Below are positions 26,220-34,575 of a stretch of DNA of 64,000 nucleotides, in pieces; position 1 is the first letter of the stretch, and every line of letters begins with the position of its first letter. The notes beneath the pieces were generated by a model. That model saw nothing but the letters and a program-made list of their open reading frames with translations. It was not told where the DNA came from and did no database searches. The position numbers and the translations under genes are program-made. This DNA comes from Planctomycetota bacterium (lineage in GTDB: Bacteria > Planctomycetota > UBA8742 > UBA2392), in NCBI GenBank assembly GCA_020638675.1, contig JACKID010000001.1, positions 744,001 to 808,000 of the forward strand, read 5' to 3'.

Positions 26220-27539
26220 ATGGCGCTGACGACTGAACAAATGGAATTGCTGCACGCCTGGGTCGACGGTGAAACCACGACGGCCGACGGTGAAATCGCC
26301 CGGCAGCTGATCCAGCGCGACGACCTCGCCCGCCTCTACGTCGAAGAACTGAAGCGCCTTCGGAAGCTGCTGCTGACGCACGGCTGCGTGCAGGCGCCGG
26401 ACGGGCTGCGGGATCGAGTCTGCGCCGCGCTCAAGGATGAATTCGCCGCGCCCGTGATCCCGCTGCCGCGTGCTCCGTGGCGATTGGCGCTGACCGCAGT
26501 CGCGGCCGCCGTTGTAGTGAGTCTGGCGCTCATCTATGGCCCGGCCACAGATACTTCCGACAAGGTGGAGTCGCCTGAAGTTGCGCACGGCAGCAGCTCA
26601 GAGCCAGATCCTCACTCAGCAATCGGTCCGGGCAGTGAGCCCTTCGGCGGCTTCAGCAGGGACGCCGCCGGCGACACTGACAAGGGTGCGGGGGCCTGGA
26701 CATCCGGCGAAAACGGCACAGCGTCACCCGCCGAACAAGGGGGGAACCCTTCCGGCCCCACTCCGCCGAAGCACGCCAATGACACGTCGCCCGGCGAGAC
26801 TGCACCGTCGGAGAATCCGGTAGATCGCGCCGAGCAGTCTGCGGCGGTACTCAGCCTCGATCGCGGAGTCGATCTGCCCTTCGAGCTTAGCCTGAACATG
26901 AACCGCAGCCGTGAGGCAAGCGTGCTGCAGGTGTACAACGACCTGTTGATCGTCAGCAGCATGTACGGTGCGGCGCGCCTGGCTGATTTTGAGCCTGCGC
27001 AGGATGAGAAGCGCGCCGAGCGCGCAACCGGGGAACCCCGGGAACCTGACGAAGACTTCGTCGGCACAGACTTCAGCAGCTTTGAAGGGGTTGAGGTTGA
27101 GCTGGCGGCTGACGAAGTGCCACAACTGCTGGCGGCACTCAACCGACTGACGGCCGAGCAGCAATACGGCGAAGTCATCGTCCCGGTTGACTTGCGGAAG
27201 TCGATCCAGACGACCACCGACACAGTGGAAGAACTACAGAACATCGCGCGTGAGGTGGAACGCCTCGTCCGCTCTGACAACGAATTGCCCAAGGCGGCCG
27301 ATTCAGGCCCCGTGCTCGGCGGCGCTCGTGCCTACCTGCCGCCGGACGTGCAACGCGATTGCGTGAACAAAGACGTCGACGAGCTGGTCGGGCCGGACAA
27401 GAGCGCCAGGCTGGACAAGATGCTGAAACGGGTTGCGTTAGGCGCGCGGTCCAATGACGACGCCAATTCCGCAGCGGACCTGCAGGAAACAAAGCAGCAA
27501 GATGAGCGTAAGATCAAGCTGCTCATACGGTTACGCTAA
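26220..27539 (+). CDS. Anti-sigma-like single-pass membrane protein, 439 residues
   Basis: The ATG at 26220 follows GGGACGAG. The N-terminal 70 residues (TTEQMELLHAWVDGE) resemble the cytoplasmic anti-sigma domain of RsiW/ASD-type proteins but lack the zinc HxxxCxxC. A transmembrane helix lies at about 80-100 (WRLALTAVAAAVVVSLALIYG). A disordered Gly/Pro/Ser-rich exported linker follows, then a C-terminal domain (VLQVYNDLLIVSSMYGAARL, LAADEVPQLLAALNRLTAEQQYGEV). It is a tandem paralogue of the following gene. No sigma gene is adjacent. The nearest is the ECF gene about 3.8 kb away, which may be its partner. Confidence 0.75.
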   Translation: MALTTEQMELLHAWVDGETTTADGEIARQLIQRDDLARLYVEELKRLRKLLLTHGCVQAPDGLRDRVCAALKDEFAAPVIPLPRAPWRLALTAVAAAVVVSLALIYGPATDTSDKVESPEVAHGSSSEPDPHSAIGPGSEPFGGFSRDAAGDTDKGAGAWTSGENGTASPAEQGGNPSGPTPPKHANDTSPGETAPSENPVDRAEQSAAVLSLDRGVDLPFELSLNMNRSREASVLQVYNDLLIVSSMYGAARLADFEPAQDEKRAERATGEPREPDEDFVGTDFSSFEGVEVELAADEVPQLLAALNRLTAEQQYGEVIVPVDLRKSIQTTTDTVEELQNIAREVERLVRSDNELPKAADSGPVLGGARAYLPPDVQRDCVNKDVDELVGPDKSARLDKMLKRVALGARSNDDANSAADLQETKQQDERKIKLLIRLR

Positions 27540-27583
27540 GTGCGGCGAGCCCTGCAATTTCTTCAAATTCGTGCTGAGCAGGG

Positions 27584-27610
27584 GAACCGGTACACGCCCG
27601 TTGCCGTCCA
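27584..27610 (+). promoter_or_regulatory. Candidate ECF promoter of the second anti-sigma-like gene
   Basis: GGAACC (GAACC at 27584-27588), a 16-base spacer, then CGTCCA (27605-27610). It lies in the 170-bp gap between the paralogues. The implied leader of about 95 bases contains a 7-bp hairpin at 27642-27658 (CCGACTG / CAGTCGG). Confidence 0.45.
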
Positions 27611-27709
27611 ATGAAAGTGACAGGACCCCTTCCTGTCGCGTCCGACTGGTTCAGTCGGCACGTGGGGAAAGTAAGGTGCGGCGTACGTCGTACCAAGGAT
27701 CAGGACAGC

Positions 27710-29230
27710 ATGGACACCCCTCTGACAGAGGAGCAGCAGCAACTGATTTCGGCCTGGCTCGACGGAGAAGTCACCGACGCCGAGAAACAGGTCGTAGCCG
27801 AGTTGCTAAAGCGCGAGGACGCAAAGCAGTACCTTGAGTCCCTTCGCGCAACAACCGCACTGGTTGCGGCGCACGGTCCCGTACGCGCCCCTGTTGGCCT
27901 CTCCGGCCGCGTACTCAGCCAACTTGAAAACGACTTCAAGCCCAAGGCCATCGGGCCGGGCAGCGAGCCCTTTGAATCCATCCCGACAATCTCCTGGCGG
28001 ACGCCGCTGTACGCAGTCGCGGCCGCGGTGATTGTCAGCCTTGGCATCATGTTTGGCCCGTCCCTGTTCGGCCCCGGTGAGGCGACGCCATCCGGTGTTG
28101 CGCGCGGCGCGCTGGACAACCTCGCGCCGACCGACCAGGCGGGCGCAACTCCGTCGGACGAAGTTTTTGATCGGGACTTGGCCGACGACTCTCTCGAGTC
28201 ACTGATGAAAGACGGCGGGCCCGCGGGTGCCGATGCGCAGAAGATGCGCAAGGATCTGCGCGAGCTTGAGGAATCCGCGACGGAGAAGATGGCGGAAGAT
28301 CAGCTCGACGGACGCAACAGTGACGATGAGAAGGGATCGTGGGGTGGCGGCTCCGGTGCGGGCGACAACCTCCGCCGCGCCGACAAGTCGAAGGAAACCC
28401 AAGACCCCCAGCAAGATCCAGCGGAGGCTGAGAATAACGATGCCGCACGCGAGCCCGGGGATTCCGCAGGTCGGCCCGCTCAGGGGAAGACTCGCGATGG
28501 CAACCGGGCGGAATCCGATGGTGGCGACGACCGCGTAAACGACCTTGCCAAGCCAAAGGCCGATCAGCAGCCGCCGGCCGGGAATGCACCAAATCCTGAG
28601 AGAAGCAAGAAGGAACCGAACGCCAAGAATGAGGGCGGCGAAACCGACAGCAAGACCGGCGCGGCCCGCGGTGGCGAGCGTGATCGCCGCATCGGCGGCG
28701 GCAAGTCCGAGAGCGAGCCGTCGAAGAAGTCGGGCTCGAGTGCTCCGTCACCCGCTCCGCCGGAGACCCCCTCAACGGAAGACGGCGAAGACGGCAAAGA
28801 TGAGTACGGCAAACTCGCCGCGGAGAGCGTGCGCATCATCGAGATCAGCGACGCGCACACGCTTACGGCGCAAACGGACGTCCTCTGGGTCAGCAACCTG
28901 TACGGCGAAGCGAGCGTCTCAGACGAAGAGTCCGACGTGGAGAGCATCAGCGTAGAGGTCGACGCGGACAAGGTTCCCGAACTGCTGGCCGCATTGCGCA
29001 AGCTGGCCCACGACCAGGGCTACGGCGAGGTAGACGGCGAGGCGCAAGAAGAGAATGAGCATGCTGCCGACAAGGGGGAAGACAGACGCGCGCAGGGTCG
29101 CATCACGGGCTACCTGCCGCCCGACGACGAAGCAGCCGGGGAAGCGCCGCGGCTTGCGAAACCGGACGCGCCTGCCGAGCCAACCGCCAAGGCAGTCGAG
29201 CGTGTGAAGCTGGTCATTACGCTGAAGTAA
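27710..29230 (+). CDS. Anti-sigma-like single-pass membrane protein, 506 residues
   Basis: The ATG at 27710 has AGGA upstream; the in-frame ATG at 27611 would start in the leader. It has the same plan as the gene before it: N-terminal TEEQQQLISAWLDGEVTDAEKQ, one transmembrane helix near 95-115, a much longer disordered Lys/Glu/Gly/Asp-rich linker, and a C-terminal domain with DVLWVSNLYGEASV and VDADKVPELLAALRKLAHDQGYGEV. Both paralogues end in a similar strand (VKLVITLK here). The two probably arose by duplication, with divergence concentrated in the linker. Role inferred: envelope sensing or sigma control. Confidence 0.75.
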   Translation: MDTPLTEEQQQLISAWLDGEVTDAEKQVVAELLKREDAKQYLESLRATTALVAAHGPVRAPVGLSGRVLSQLENDFKPKAIGPGSEPFESIPTISWRTPLYAVAAAVIVSLGIMFGPSLFGPGEATPSGVARGALDNLAPTDQAGATPSDEVFDRDLADDSLESLMKDGGPAGADAQKMRKDLRELEESATEKMAEDQLDGRNSDDEKGSWGGGSGAGDNLRRADKSKETQDPQQDPAEAENNDAAREPGDSAGRPAQGKTRDGNRAESDGGDDRVNDLAKPKADQQPPAGNAPNPERSKKEPNAKNEGGETDSKTGAARGGERDRRIGGGKSESEPSKKSGSSAPSPAPPETPSTEDGEDGKDEYGKLAAESVRIIEISDAHTLTAQTDVLWVSNLYGEASVSDEESDVESISVEVDADKVPELLAALRKLAHDQGYGEVDGEAQEENEHAADKGEDRRAQGRITGYLPPDDEAAGEAPRLAKPDAPAEPTAKAVERVKLVITLK

Positions 29231-29243
29231 GCGACACAGATCC

Positions 29244-29276
29244 AAGCGGCCGGCCCTGCGCCGGCCGCTTCGCATT
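29244..29276 (+). terminator. Terminator after the anti-sigma-like pair
   Basis: 10-bp inverted repeat AAGCGGCCGG / CCGGCCGCTT with the loop CCCTGCG, followed by CGCATTTT, 13 bases after the stop at 29230. Confidence 0.75.
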
Positions 29277-29304
29277 TTGGGCCGCCGGTGTGTAGATTCG
29301 AGCC

Positions 29305-32300
29305 GTGACCGAGCCCGACCCACGATCCTTCGATTGGCCGATTCCGGAGCCCGGCAGCCCTGAAGAAGAGGCGCTGCAGGAGTCGTTGCAATATGCGTCG
29401 GAAGGCATCCAGGAGGATCTGCGCGCGTTGCCTTCAGGTCAGGCGGTGGACTTCGTCGATCTGTTGTCACGCACATTCGACGATTCGCCTGCGCCGACGG
29501 TATCGGTTTCGGCGCTCGAGCGTCTGTTTTACACGCAAGAGGACGCGATTGCCGAGTTTGTGGCCGCGGCACTGGCTGATCCCGCCGCGTTTCGCCGCCT
29601 GTTCGTCCTGCTCGGGCACTCACGCCATCTGGGTGGCTATCTGATCCGCGAGGGCTGGCGCGACTTCCTGCGCACGCCCCCCGAGGCCCTGGGGCGTCCC
29701 GTCACGGCCGGCGAGGTTGCGGCCGGCGCACGCGCGAGGATCACCGCAGGGCAGGACGTCAGCGACGCGTTGCGCCTGAACCACCACGCCTTCGCTACGC
29801 GGGTGCTCTACCACGAGACGGCGCTGTCTCGCCCCTTGGAAGAAGTCGCGCGCGAGATCAGCGAACTCGCTGACGCCGCGCTGGAAGTGGCGCTGGAGCA
29901 GGCCTACGAGACGTTGCGGTCCAAACGCGGTCTCACGCGCGCCGAAGACTTCAGGCTTTGCGTGATCGCCATGGGCAAGCACGGGGCGCAGGAGCTGAAC
30001 TATTCGTCCGACATCGACTTGATCTTCGTCTACGACGGCGCGGGTCCGGGGCGAATGGACGCGCAGACCTTTGCGGTCAAGCTGGTCGAGACACTGATTC
30101 CACTGCTGGACTCGGTCACTGAGCAAGGCCACGTGTTCCGCGTTGACACACGCCTGCGCCCGGAAGGCAAGCGTGGGCGCCTCGCGCGTCGCTTCGAATC
30201 CACGGTCGAGTACTACTACAGCTTCGGCAGCACGTGGGAGCGGCAGGCGCTGATCAAGGCGCGTGCCTGCGCCGGCGACCTGGCGCTCGGCGAGCAGCTT
30301 ATTGAGCGGCTCCAGGGCTGGGTGTATCGCAAGTACCTCACCATCGAGGAGATCAACCAGATCAAGTCGCTGAAGCGGCGCATCGAGCAGCGAACGGAGC
30401 AGCGCGACGAGCAGTTCACCGACGTGAAGACCGGCTTCGGCGGCATTCGCGACATAGAGTTCGTGACCCAGTTCCTCCAGTTGATGAACGGCGGGCGCGT
30501 GAGCGAAGTGCGCGTTCGTGCCACCCTGCCTGCGCTCGAGAAGCTGACGGCCGCCGGCGCCCTGAAGCCTGCCGAGGCCCAGACTCTCGCCGCGGCGTAT
30601 CGGTTCCTGCGCGGCGTGGAGCATCGCCTGCAGGTCTGGGATGACGCGCAGACACACACCGTGCCCGCCGTGCCCGCCGAGCTGATTCGCCTCGGGCGAG
30701 CCATGGGGTACCGCGGCAATCAACTGATGGACCCGGCACGAAAGCTGGTCCATGACTTGCAGGTGCACACCATGAAGGCGCGCGGGCTGATGCTGCGCCT
30801 GTTCGCGGACCTGTTCGACAACCAGGGTGCGTCCGCGGAGTCGGAGCTGGTGCTTGACCCGGACATGACCGCCGAGCAGGCGGCGCCGTTGCTGAAGCGC
30901 TATGGCTTCCACGAGCCGGACGCCGCCTACCGGGCGATCCGCGAGCTGTCGCGAGAGTCGGCAGGGCACGCCATGTATGAGGCCCGCGCGCGCAAGTACC
31001 TCGCGTCCATGATGCCCGCCCTGCTTGAGTTCTGCGGCAACTCACCGGACGCCGACTTCACGCTGCGCAATTTCGAGCGCATCACAGGCGCCCTGGGCGC
31101 AAAGGCCATCCTGTTCGAGCTCGTCGCGGAAGACCCGCGAGCGCTGAAACTTTTCGGCTCGATCGGCGCTCATTCGAACTGGCTCACGGACATTCTCGTG
31201 CGACGCCCGGGACTGGTGGATGAGTTCGTCGAAGAGCTGCAGACCATGCACTCGCTGGACCGCGCTGCGTTGCGTCGCCAATTGGCCGAGCGCATGCAGG
31301 TCGCCGCCGACGTGACCGACGCGCTGTTCTGGGAGCGCGACGTCGAGATGCTGCGCATCGGTCTGTTTGACCTGACCGGGCGAACGCCCCTGCCCGAGAC
31401 GCTTCGCGAGCTGTGCGCACTGAGCGAAGTGCTGCTGGACGCCGCGCTCGATGTCGCCGTTGCCGACGTCGCCGAGAAACAGGCCGCCCCGCTGCGCGGA
31501 GATCCCCGCGAGTATCTGGTGGTGATCGGCATGGGCAAGCTCGGCTCGGGCGCGATGAACTATGCCAGCGATCTCGACTTGGTATTCGCGTACGACCCCG
31601 GCGCGTTTGACGACACTGCCGCCGCGCAGACATTCTACTCACGCGTGGTGCGCCGACTCCTGACGCTGCTCAGCTCAACGGGCGAACGTGGTCGCCTGTA
31701 TGAAGTCGACATGCGCCTGCGGCCTCGCGGCAGTGCCAGCACGCTCGCGGTGACCCTCGACGAGCTGCAGAACTACCTGACTACCGAAGCGGGATTCTGG
31801 GAACGGCTGGCCGGTTGCCGCGCGCGGGTCCTGAACCCCGATGCTCCCGCAGCAGCGAGGGCGCAGCACATTCTGGAGGAATTCGTGTACGGCACCGGCG
31901 CGGATGCGGAACAGACGCGAGACATGCGGGCGCGGCTGGAGCGCGAGTCCCCCCGCAACGCGCTGAAGCGCGGGCCCGGTGGTACGCTCGACATCGAATT
32001 CCTGTTGGCGCATCTGCAATTGAAACACGCGGCGCAGGTGCCTCAACTCAGGCAACCGGACCTGTGGGAGGTGCTGGCAGTCGCGCGCGACAACTCCCTG
32101 ATAGACGCCCGCAGTTACGACGCGATAGCAGGCTCGTACGCGTATTTGCGGCAGGTTGTGAACCGTCTGCAGATACTCGACGGTGTTTCCCGGCACGAGT
32201 TGCCCGAGGGCGAAGAGCTGGAAGTATTTGCCCGCCGCATGGGCTACAGCAGCGGTGGCGGACTTGGTGCAACCGATCAACTGTCCGAAGAGCTGGCATG

Positions 32301-32346
32301 GCACCGGCACAACGCCCGGCAGATGTTCGACAAGTACGTGGTCTGA
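29305..32346 (+). CDS. glnE: Bifunctional glutamine synthetase adenylyltransferase/adenylyl-removing enzyme
   Basis: 1013 residues from a GTG start. Two nucleotidyltransferase domains are present, each with the GlnE signature: GKHGAQELNYSSDIDLIFVYD near residue 226 (deadenylylating half) and GKLGSGAMNYASDLDLVFAYD near 745 (adenylylating half). Each is followed by an RLRPxG motif (TRLRPEGKRGRL, MRLRPRGSAS) and a helical domain with GGIRDIEF and GGTLDIEF. It tunes glutamine synthetase to nitrogen status together with PII. It is slightly longer than the typical 950 residues. No nitrogen genes are next to it. Confidence 0.96.
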   Translation: MTEPDPRSFDWPIPEPGSPEEEALQESLQYASEGIQEDLRALPSGQAVDFVDLLSRTFDDSPAPTVSVSALERLFYTQEDAIAEFVAAALADPAAFRRLFVLLGHSRHLGGYLIREGWRDFLRTPPEALGRPVTAGEVAAGARARITAGQDVSDALRLNHHAFATRVLYHETALSRPLEEVAREISELADAALEVALEQAYETLRSKRGLTRAEDFRLCVIAMGKHGAQELNYSSDIDLIFVYDGAGPGRMDAQTFAVKLVETLIPLLDSVTEQGHVFRVDTRLRPEGKRGRLARRFESTVEYYYSFGSTWERQALIKARACAGDLALGEQLIERLQGWVYRKYLTIEEINQIKSLKRRIEQRTEQRDEQFTDVKTGFGGIRDIEFVTQFLQLMNGGRVSEVRVRATLPALEKLTAAGALKPAEAQTLAAAYRFLRGVEHRLQVWDDAQTHTVPAVPAELIRLGRAMGYRGNQLMDPARKLVHDLQVHTMKARGLMLRLFADLFDNQGASAESELVLDPDMTAEQAAPLLKRYGFHEPDAAYRAIRELSRESAGHAMYEARARKYLASMMPALLEFCGNSPDADFTLRNFERITGALGAKAILFELVAEDPRALKLFGSIGAHSNWLTDILVRRPGLVDEFVEELQTMHSLDRAALRRQLAERMQVAADVTDALFWERDVEMLRIGLFDLTGRTPLPETLRELCALSEVLLDAALDVAVADVAEKQAAPLRGDPREYLVVIGMGKLGSGAMNYASDLDLVFAYDPGAFDDTAAAQTFYSRVVRRLLTLLSSTGERGRLYEVDMRLRPRGSASTLAVTLDELQNYLTTEAGFWERLAGCRARVLNPDAPAAARAQHILEEFVYGTGADAEQTRDMRARLERESPRNALKRGPGGTLDIEFLLAHLQLKHAAQVPQLRQPDLWEVLAVARDNSLIDARSYDAIAGSYAYLRQVVNRLQILDGVSRHELPEGEELEVFARRMGYSSGGGLGATDQLSEELAWHRHNARQMFDKYVV

Positions 32347-32349
32347 GCG

Positions 32350-33111
32350 CTACCGGCTGTAGCTCTCCCCTTCCTTCAATTGAAGGGTCTTGCCGTCCTT
32401 GCCGGTGAGGGTGGCGATCATGATCTCGTGGGTCGCGCCGGGGAACCTGAATTCGATCCTCACGTCGCGACCTGCCACGTCCTTGAGCGGTTGGCCCGCG
32501 CCCGAGTCGATCGTGAGGCTGGCGTTTTCGCTCGATTCGGCGACGCCGATTGCCAGTTTTGTCAGGGTCGGGCCAAGCCGGAAGTCCTCGACGGAATCCA
32601 GCTCGTTCACGTAAGCCAGGTCGCCGATGGCGTCGCCTGTCTTCTGCACGAACTGGGCAGACACGCGGGTCCCGCGACGGAACAGGACCACTTCAAACAG
32701 CGCACGGTCCAGTGATCCGCCAAGAAACGTAATCTTCGCGCTGCCACCGACCAGGACTTCCGCCGGCTCGGACAGCGCACTGTGAAGCGTCCCCTTGAGG
32801 GTCTGTACGCGGTACTGATAGGTCTGGCCAAGCGTCACGGTCTCGTCGGTAAAGCGCAGCAATGAGGCGTCCACGCGCCCGACCTCGGCGAATTGCTGGC
32901 CGTCGCTGGTACCCCGGTAGATCACCACGATTTCCGGCTTTGGCTTTGGCGGCAGTCCCCAGACGATGCTGACACTCTCGCCTGCGGCCATGACCAGCGG
33001 CGCATCCGGCTTCGGCAGCTCGGGCGTCTGTGCGCTGGTGTGCAAACCGAGCATCGCGGCGATCGCAATCACCGTCGGCAATACCAGATATGCCACGAAT
33101 CCCTTCCGCAT
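32350..33111 (-). CDS. Exported fibronectin III-like protein, 253 residues
   Basis: The ATG at 33109-33111 precedes a signal peptide (GFVAYLVLPTVIAIAAMLGLHTSAQ). The longer in-frame ORF to 33603 is the shadow of mgtE. The first half looks like a fibronectin III-type beta sandwich (VSIVWGLPPKPKPEIVVIYRG, TLGQTYQYRVQTL). The C-terminal half is beta-rich and ends in LKEGESYSR, without a recognised family. The start has no clear Shine-Dalgarno. Convergent with glnE (3-bp gap) and divergent from mgtE. Confidence 0.72.
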   Translation of the reverse strand: MRKGFVAYLVLPTVIAIAAMLGLHTSAQTPELPKPDAPLVMAAGESVSIVWGLPPKPKPEIVVIYRGTSDGQQFAEVGRVDASLLRFTDETVTLGQTYQYRVQTLKGTLHSALSEPAEVLVGGSAKITFLGGSLDRALFEVVLFRRGTRVSAQFVQKTGDAIGDLAYVNELDSVEDFRLGPTLTKLAIGVAESSENASLTIDSGAGQPLKDVAGRDVRIEFRFPGATHEIMIATLTGKDGKTLQLKEGESYSR

Positions 33112-33174
33112 CGGTGTAATTGTGGCTTGTGGTAAGGGCTCGGGGAATGCCAAATCCCTGCCTCGGAGAAAGCG

Positions 33175-34551
33175 ATGGTCCTGGGCAAGCTGATTACGCC
33201 CGAAGTTGAAGAGATGCTGCGCACCGGTGACTACACCGGCTTCCGTGCGTTGTCGGAAGAGCTGCACCCGGCCGACATGGCCGAGATCATCGAGTCCGTC
33301 CCCGAACAGCGCCTGTTGGTGGGCTTCCTGGCGGTTGCCCGCGAGTTTCAGCCGGACGTATTCGAGTACCTGTCGCCGGATGCGCAGGCGAGGCTGCTGC
33401 ACGAGTTCAAGCCGGACGTGATGTCGCGAATCCTGAACGATCTCAGCGACGACGTGCGCACGGAGCTGCTGGTCGAGCTGCCCGGCCAAGTGACGCGCCG
33501 ACTGCTGGAGTCGCTGGAGCCCGATGAGCGCAAGAGCGCGCTTGCGCTGCTGGGTTATCCGCCGGACAGCGCCGGGCGCCTGATGACGCCGCAGTTCCTG
33601 CACGTGCGCGCCGATGCGACGGCGACCGACGTGCTGGAGAAAGTCCGCCGCCTCGCCGATGAAGTCGAAACCGTCTACGTCATCTACGTGATCGACAGCC
33701 AGAACCGTTTGACCGGCACCGTCAGCTTGCGCGATGTCGTGATCGCACGCGCTGACCAGAAGGTGAACGAGTTCATGACCGAGGCGGTCATCTCGGTCAG
33801 GACGACCGACGACCGTGAAGACGTGCTGGTCAAGCTGCGCGAGTACGACTTGCTGGCGGTGCCGGTCGTGGATTCACAGGACAAGCTGGTGGGCATCGTG
33901 ACGTTCGACGACCTGTCGGACGTCGCAGTGGAAGAAGCGACGGAAGACATTCTGAAGATGCACGGTGTTGCAACCGCGCAGGACGACTACTTCACTGCCA
34001 GCTACGCCAAGCGGTTCCGCAGTCGCGTCGTCTGGCTGGTGGCGCTTGCGGTCGTCGGCACCGGCAGCGTCCTCGTCCAGCAGGCCTACAACCCGATCAT
34101 CGCGCAGCTTTCGCTGCTGGCGGCGTACATCTCGCTGCTTACGGCATCCGGCGGCAACGTGGGCACGCAGAGCGCGGGCATCCTGATTCGCGCGATTTCG
34201 ACGGACGAAGTTGATGCCAAAGAAGTGCGTCGCATCTTCCTGGGCGAAGTGATCATCGGGGTCGCGCTCGCGCTGACCCTGTCCGGCATCGCGACCGTGC
34301 TTGTTCTCACGCGTGGCGCCGAGCCACAGGTGCTGGGCGGGCATGCCGTCGGCGAAGTGGCGATCATCGTCGGCGTGTCGATGTTCATGGCGGTGTTGAC
34401 CACCAACACGCTGGGCGCGGCTATCCCAATCATCATGCGCAAGATCGGCGTTGACCCGGCCGTGACAGCCGGTCCCTTCATCACCACGGCCGCAGATATT
34501 CTGACCGTGCTGGTCTACTTCAATATCGCGCAGGCAATCATTCTGGATTGA
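33175..34551 (+). CDS. mgtE: Magnesium transporter MgtE
   Basis: 458 residues with the full MgtE plan. The N-terminal superhelical domain (about 1-130) contains LHPADMAEIIESVP. Two CBS domains (about 137-255) follow, with a characteristic PPDSAGRLMT before them and FDDLSDVAVEEATEDILKMHG, the plug-helix region, after. The C-terminal five-helix channel domain contains ASGGNVGTQSAGILIRA and NTLGAAIPIIMRKIGVDPAVTAGPFITT. The cytoplasmic domains sense Mg2+ and gate the channel. GGAG lies just upstream of the ATG. Confidence 0.96.
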   Translation: MVLGKLITPEVEEMLRTGDYTGFRALSEELHPADMAEIIESVPEQRLLVGFLAVAREFQPDVFEYLSPDAQARLLHEFKPDVMSRILNDLSDDVRTELLVELPGQVTRRLLESLEPDERKSALALLGYPPDSAGRLMTPQFLHVRADATATDVLEKVRRLADEVETVYVIYVIDSQNRLTGTVSLRDVVIARADQKVNEFMTEAVISVRTTDDREDVLVKLREYDLLAVPVVDSQDKLVGIVTFDDLSDVAVEEATEDILKMHGVATAQDDYFTASYAKRFRSRVVWLVALAVVGTGSVLVQQAYNPIIAQLSLLAAYISLLTASGGNVGTQSAGILIRAISTDEVDAKEVRRIFLGEVIIGVALALTLSGIATVLVLTRGAEPQVLGGHAVGEVAIIVGVSMFMAVLTTNTLGAAIPIIMRKIGVDPAVTAGPFITTAADILTVLVYFNIAQAIILD

Positions 34552-34556
34552 ACCGG

Positions 34557-34575
34557 GAGCGCTCTAGGAGCGCTC
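34557..34575. terminator. Double palindrome between convergent mgtE and nuoH
   Basis: GAGCGCTC, TAG, GAGCGCTC: two copies of an 8-base self-palindrome that also pair with each other as an 8-bp hairpin. It fills the 12-bp gap between mgtE and nuoH and includes the nuoH stop. Probably a bidirectional terminator, without a U-tract. Confidence 0.5.
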
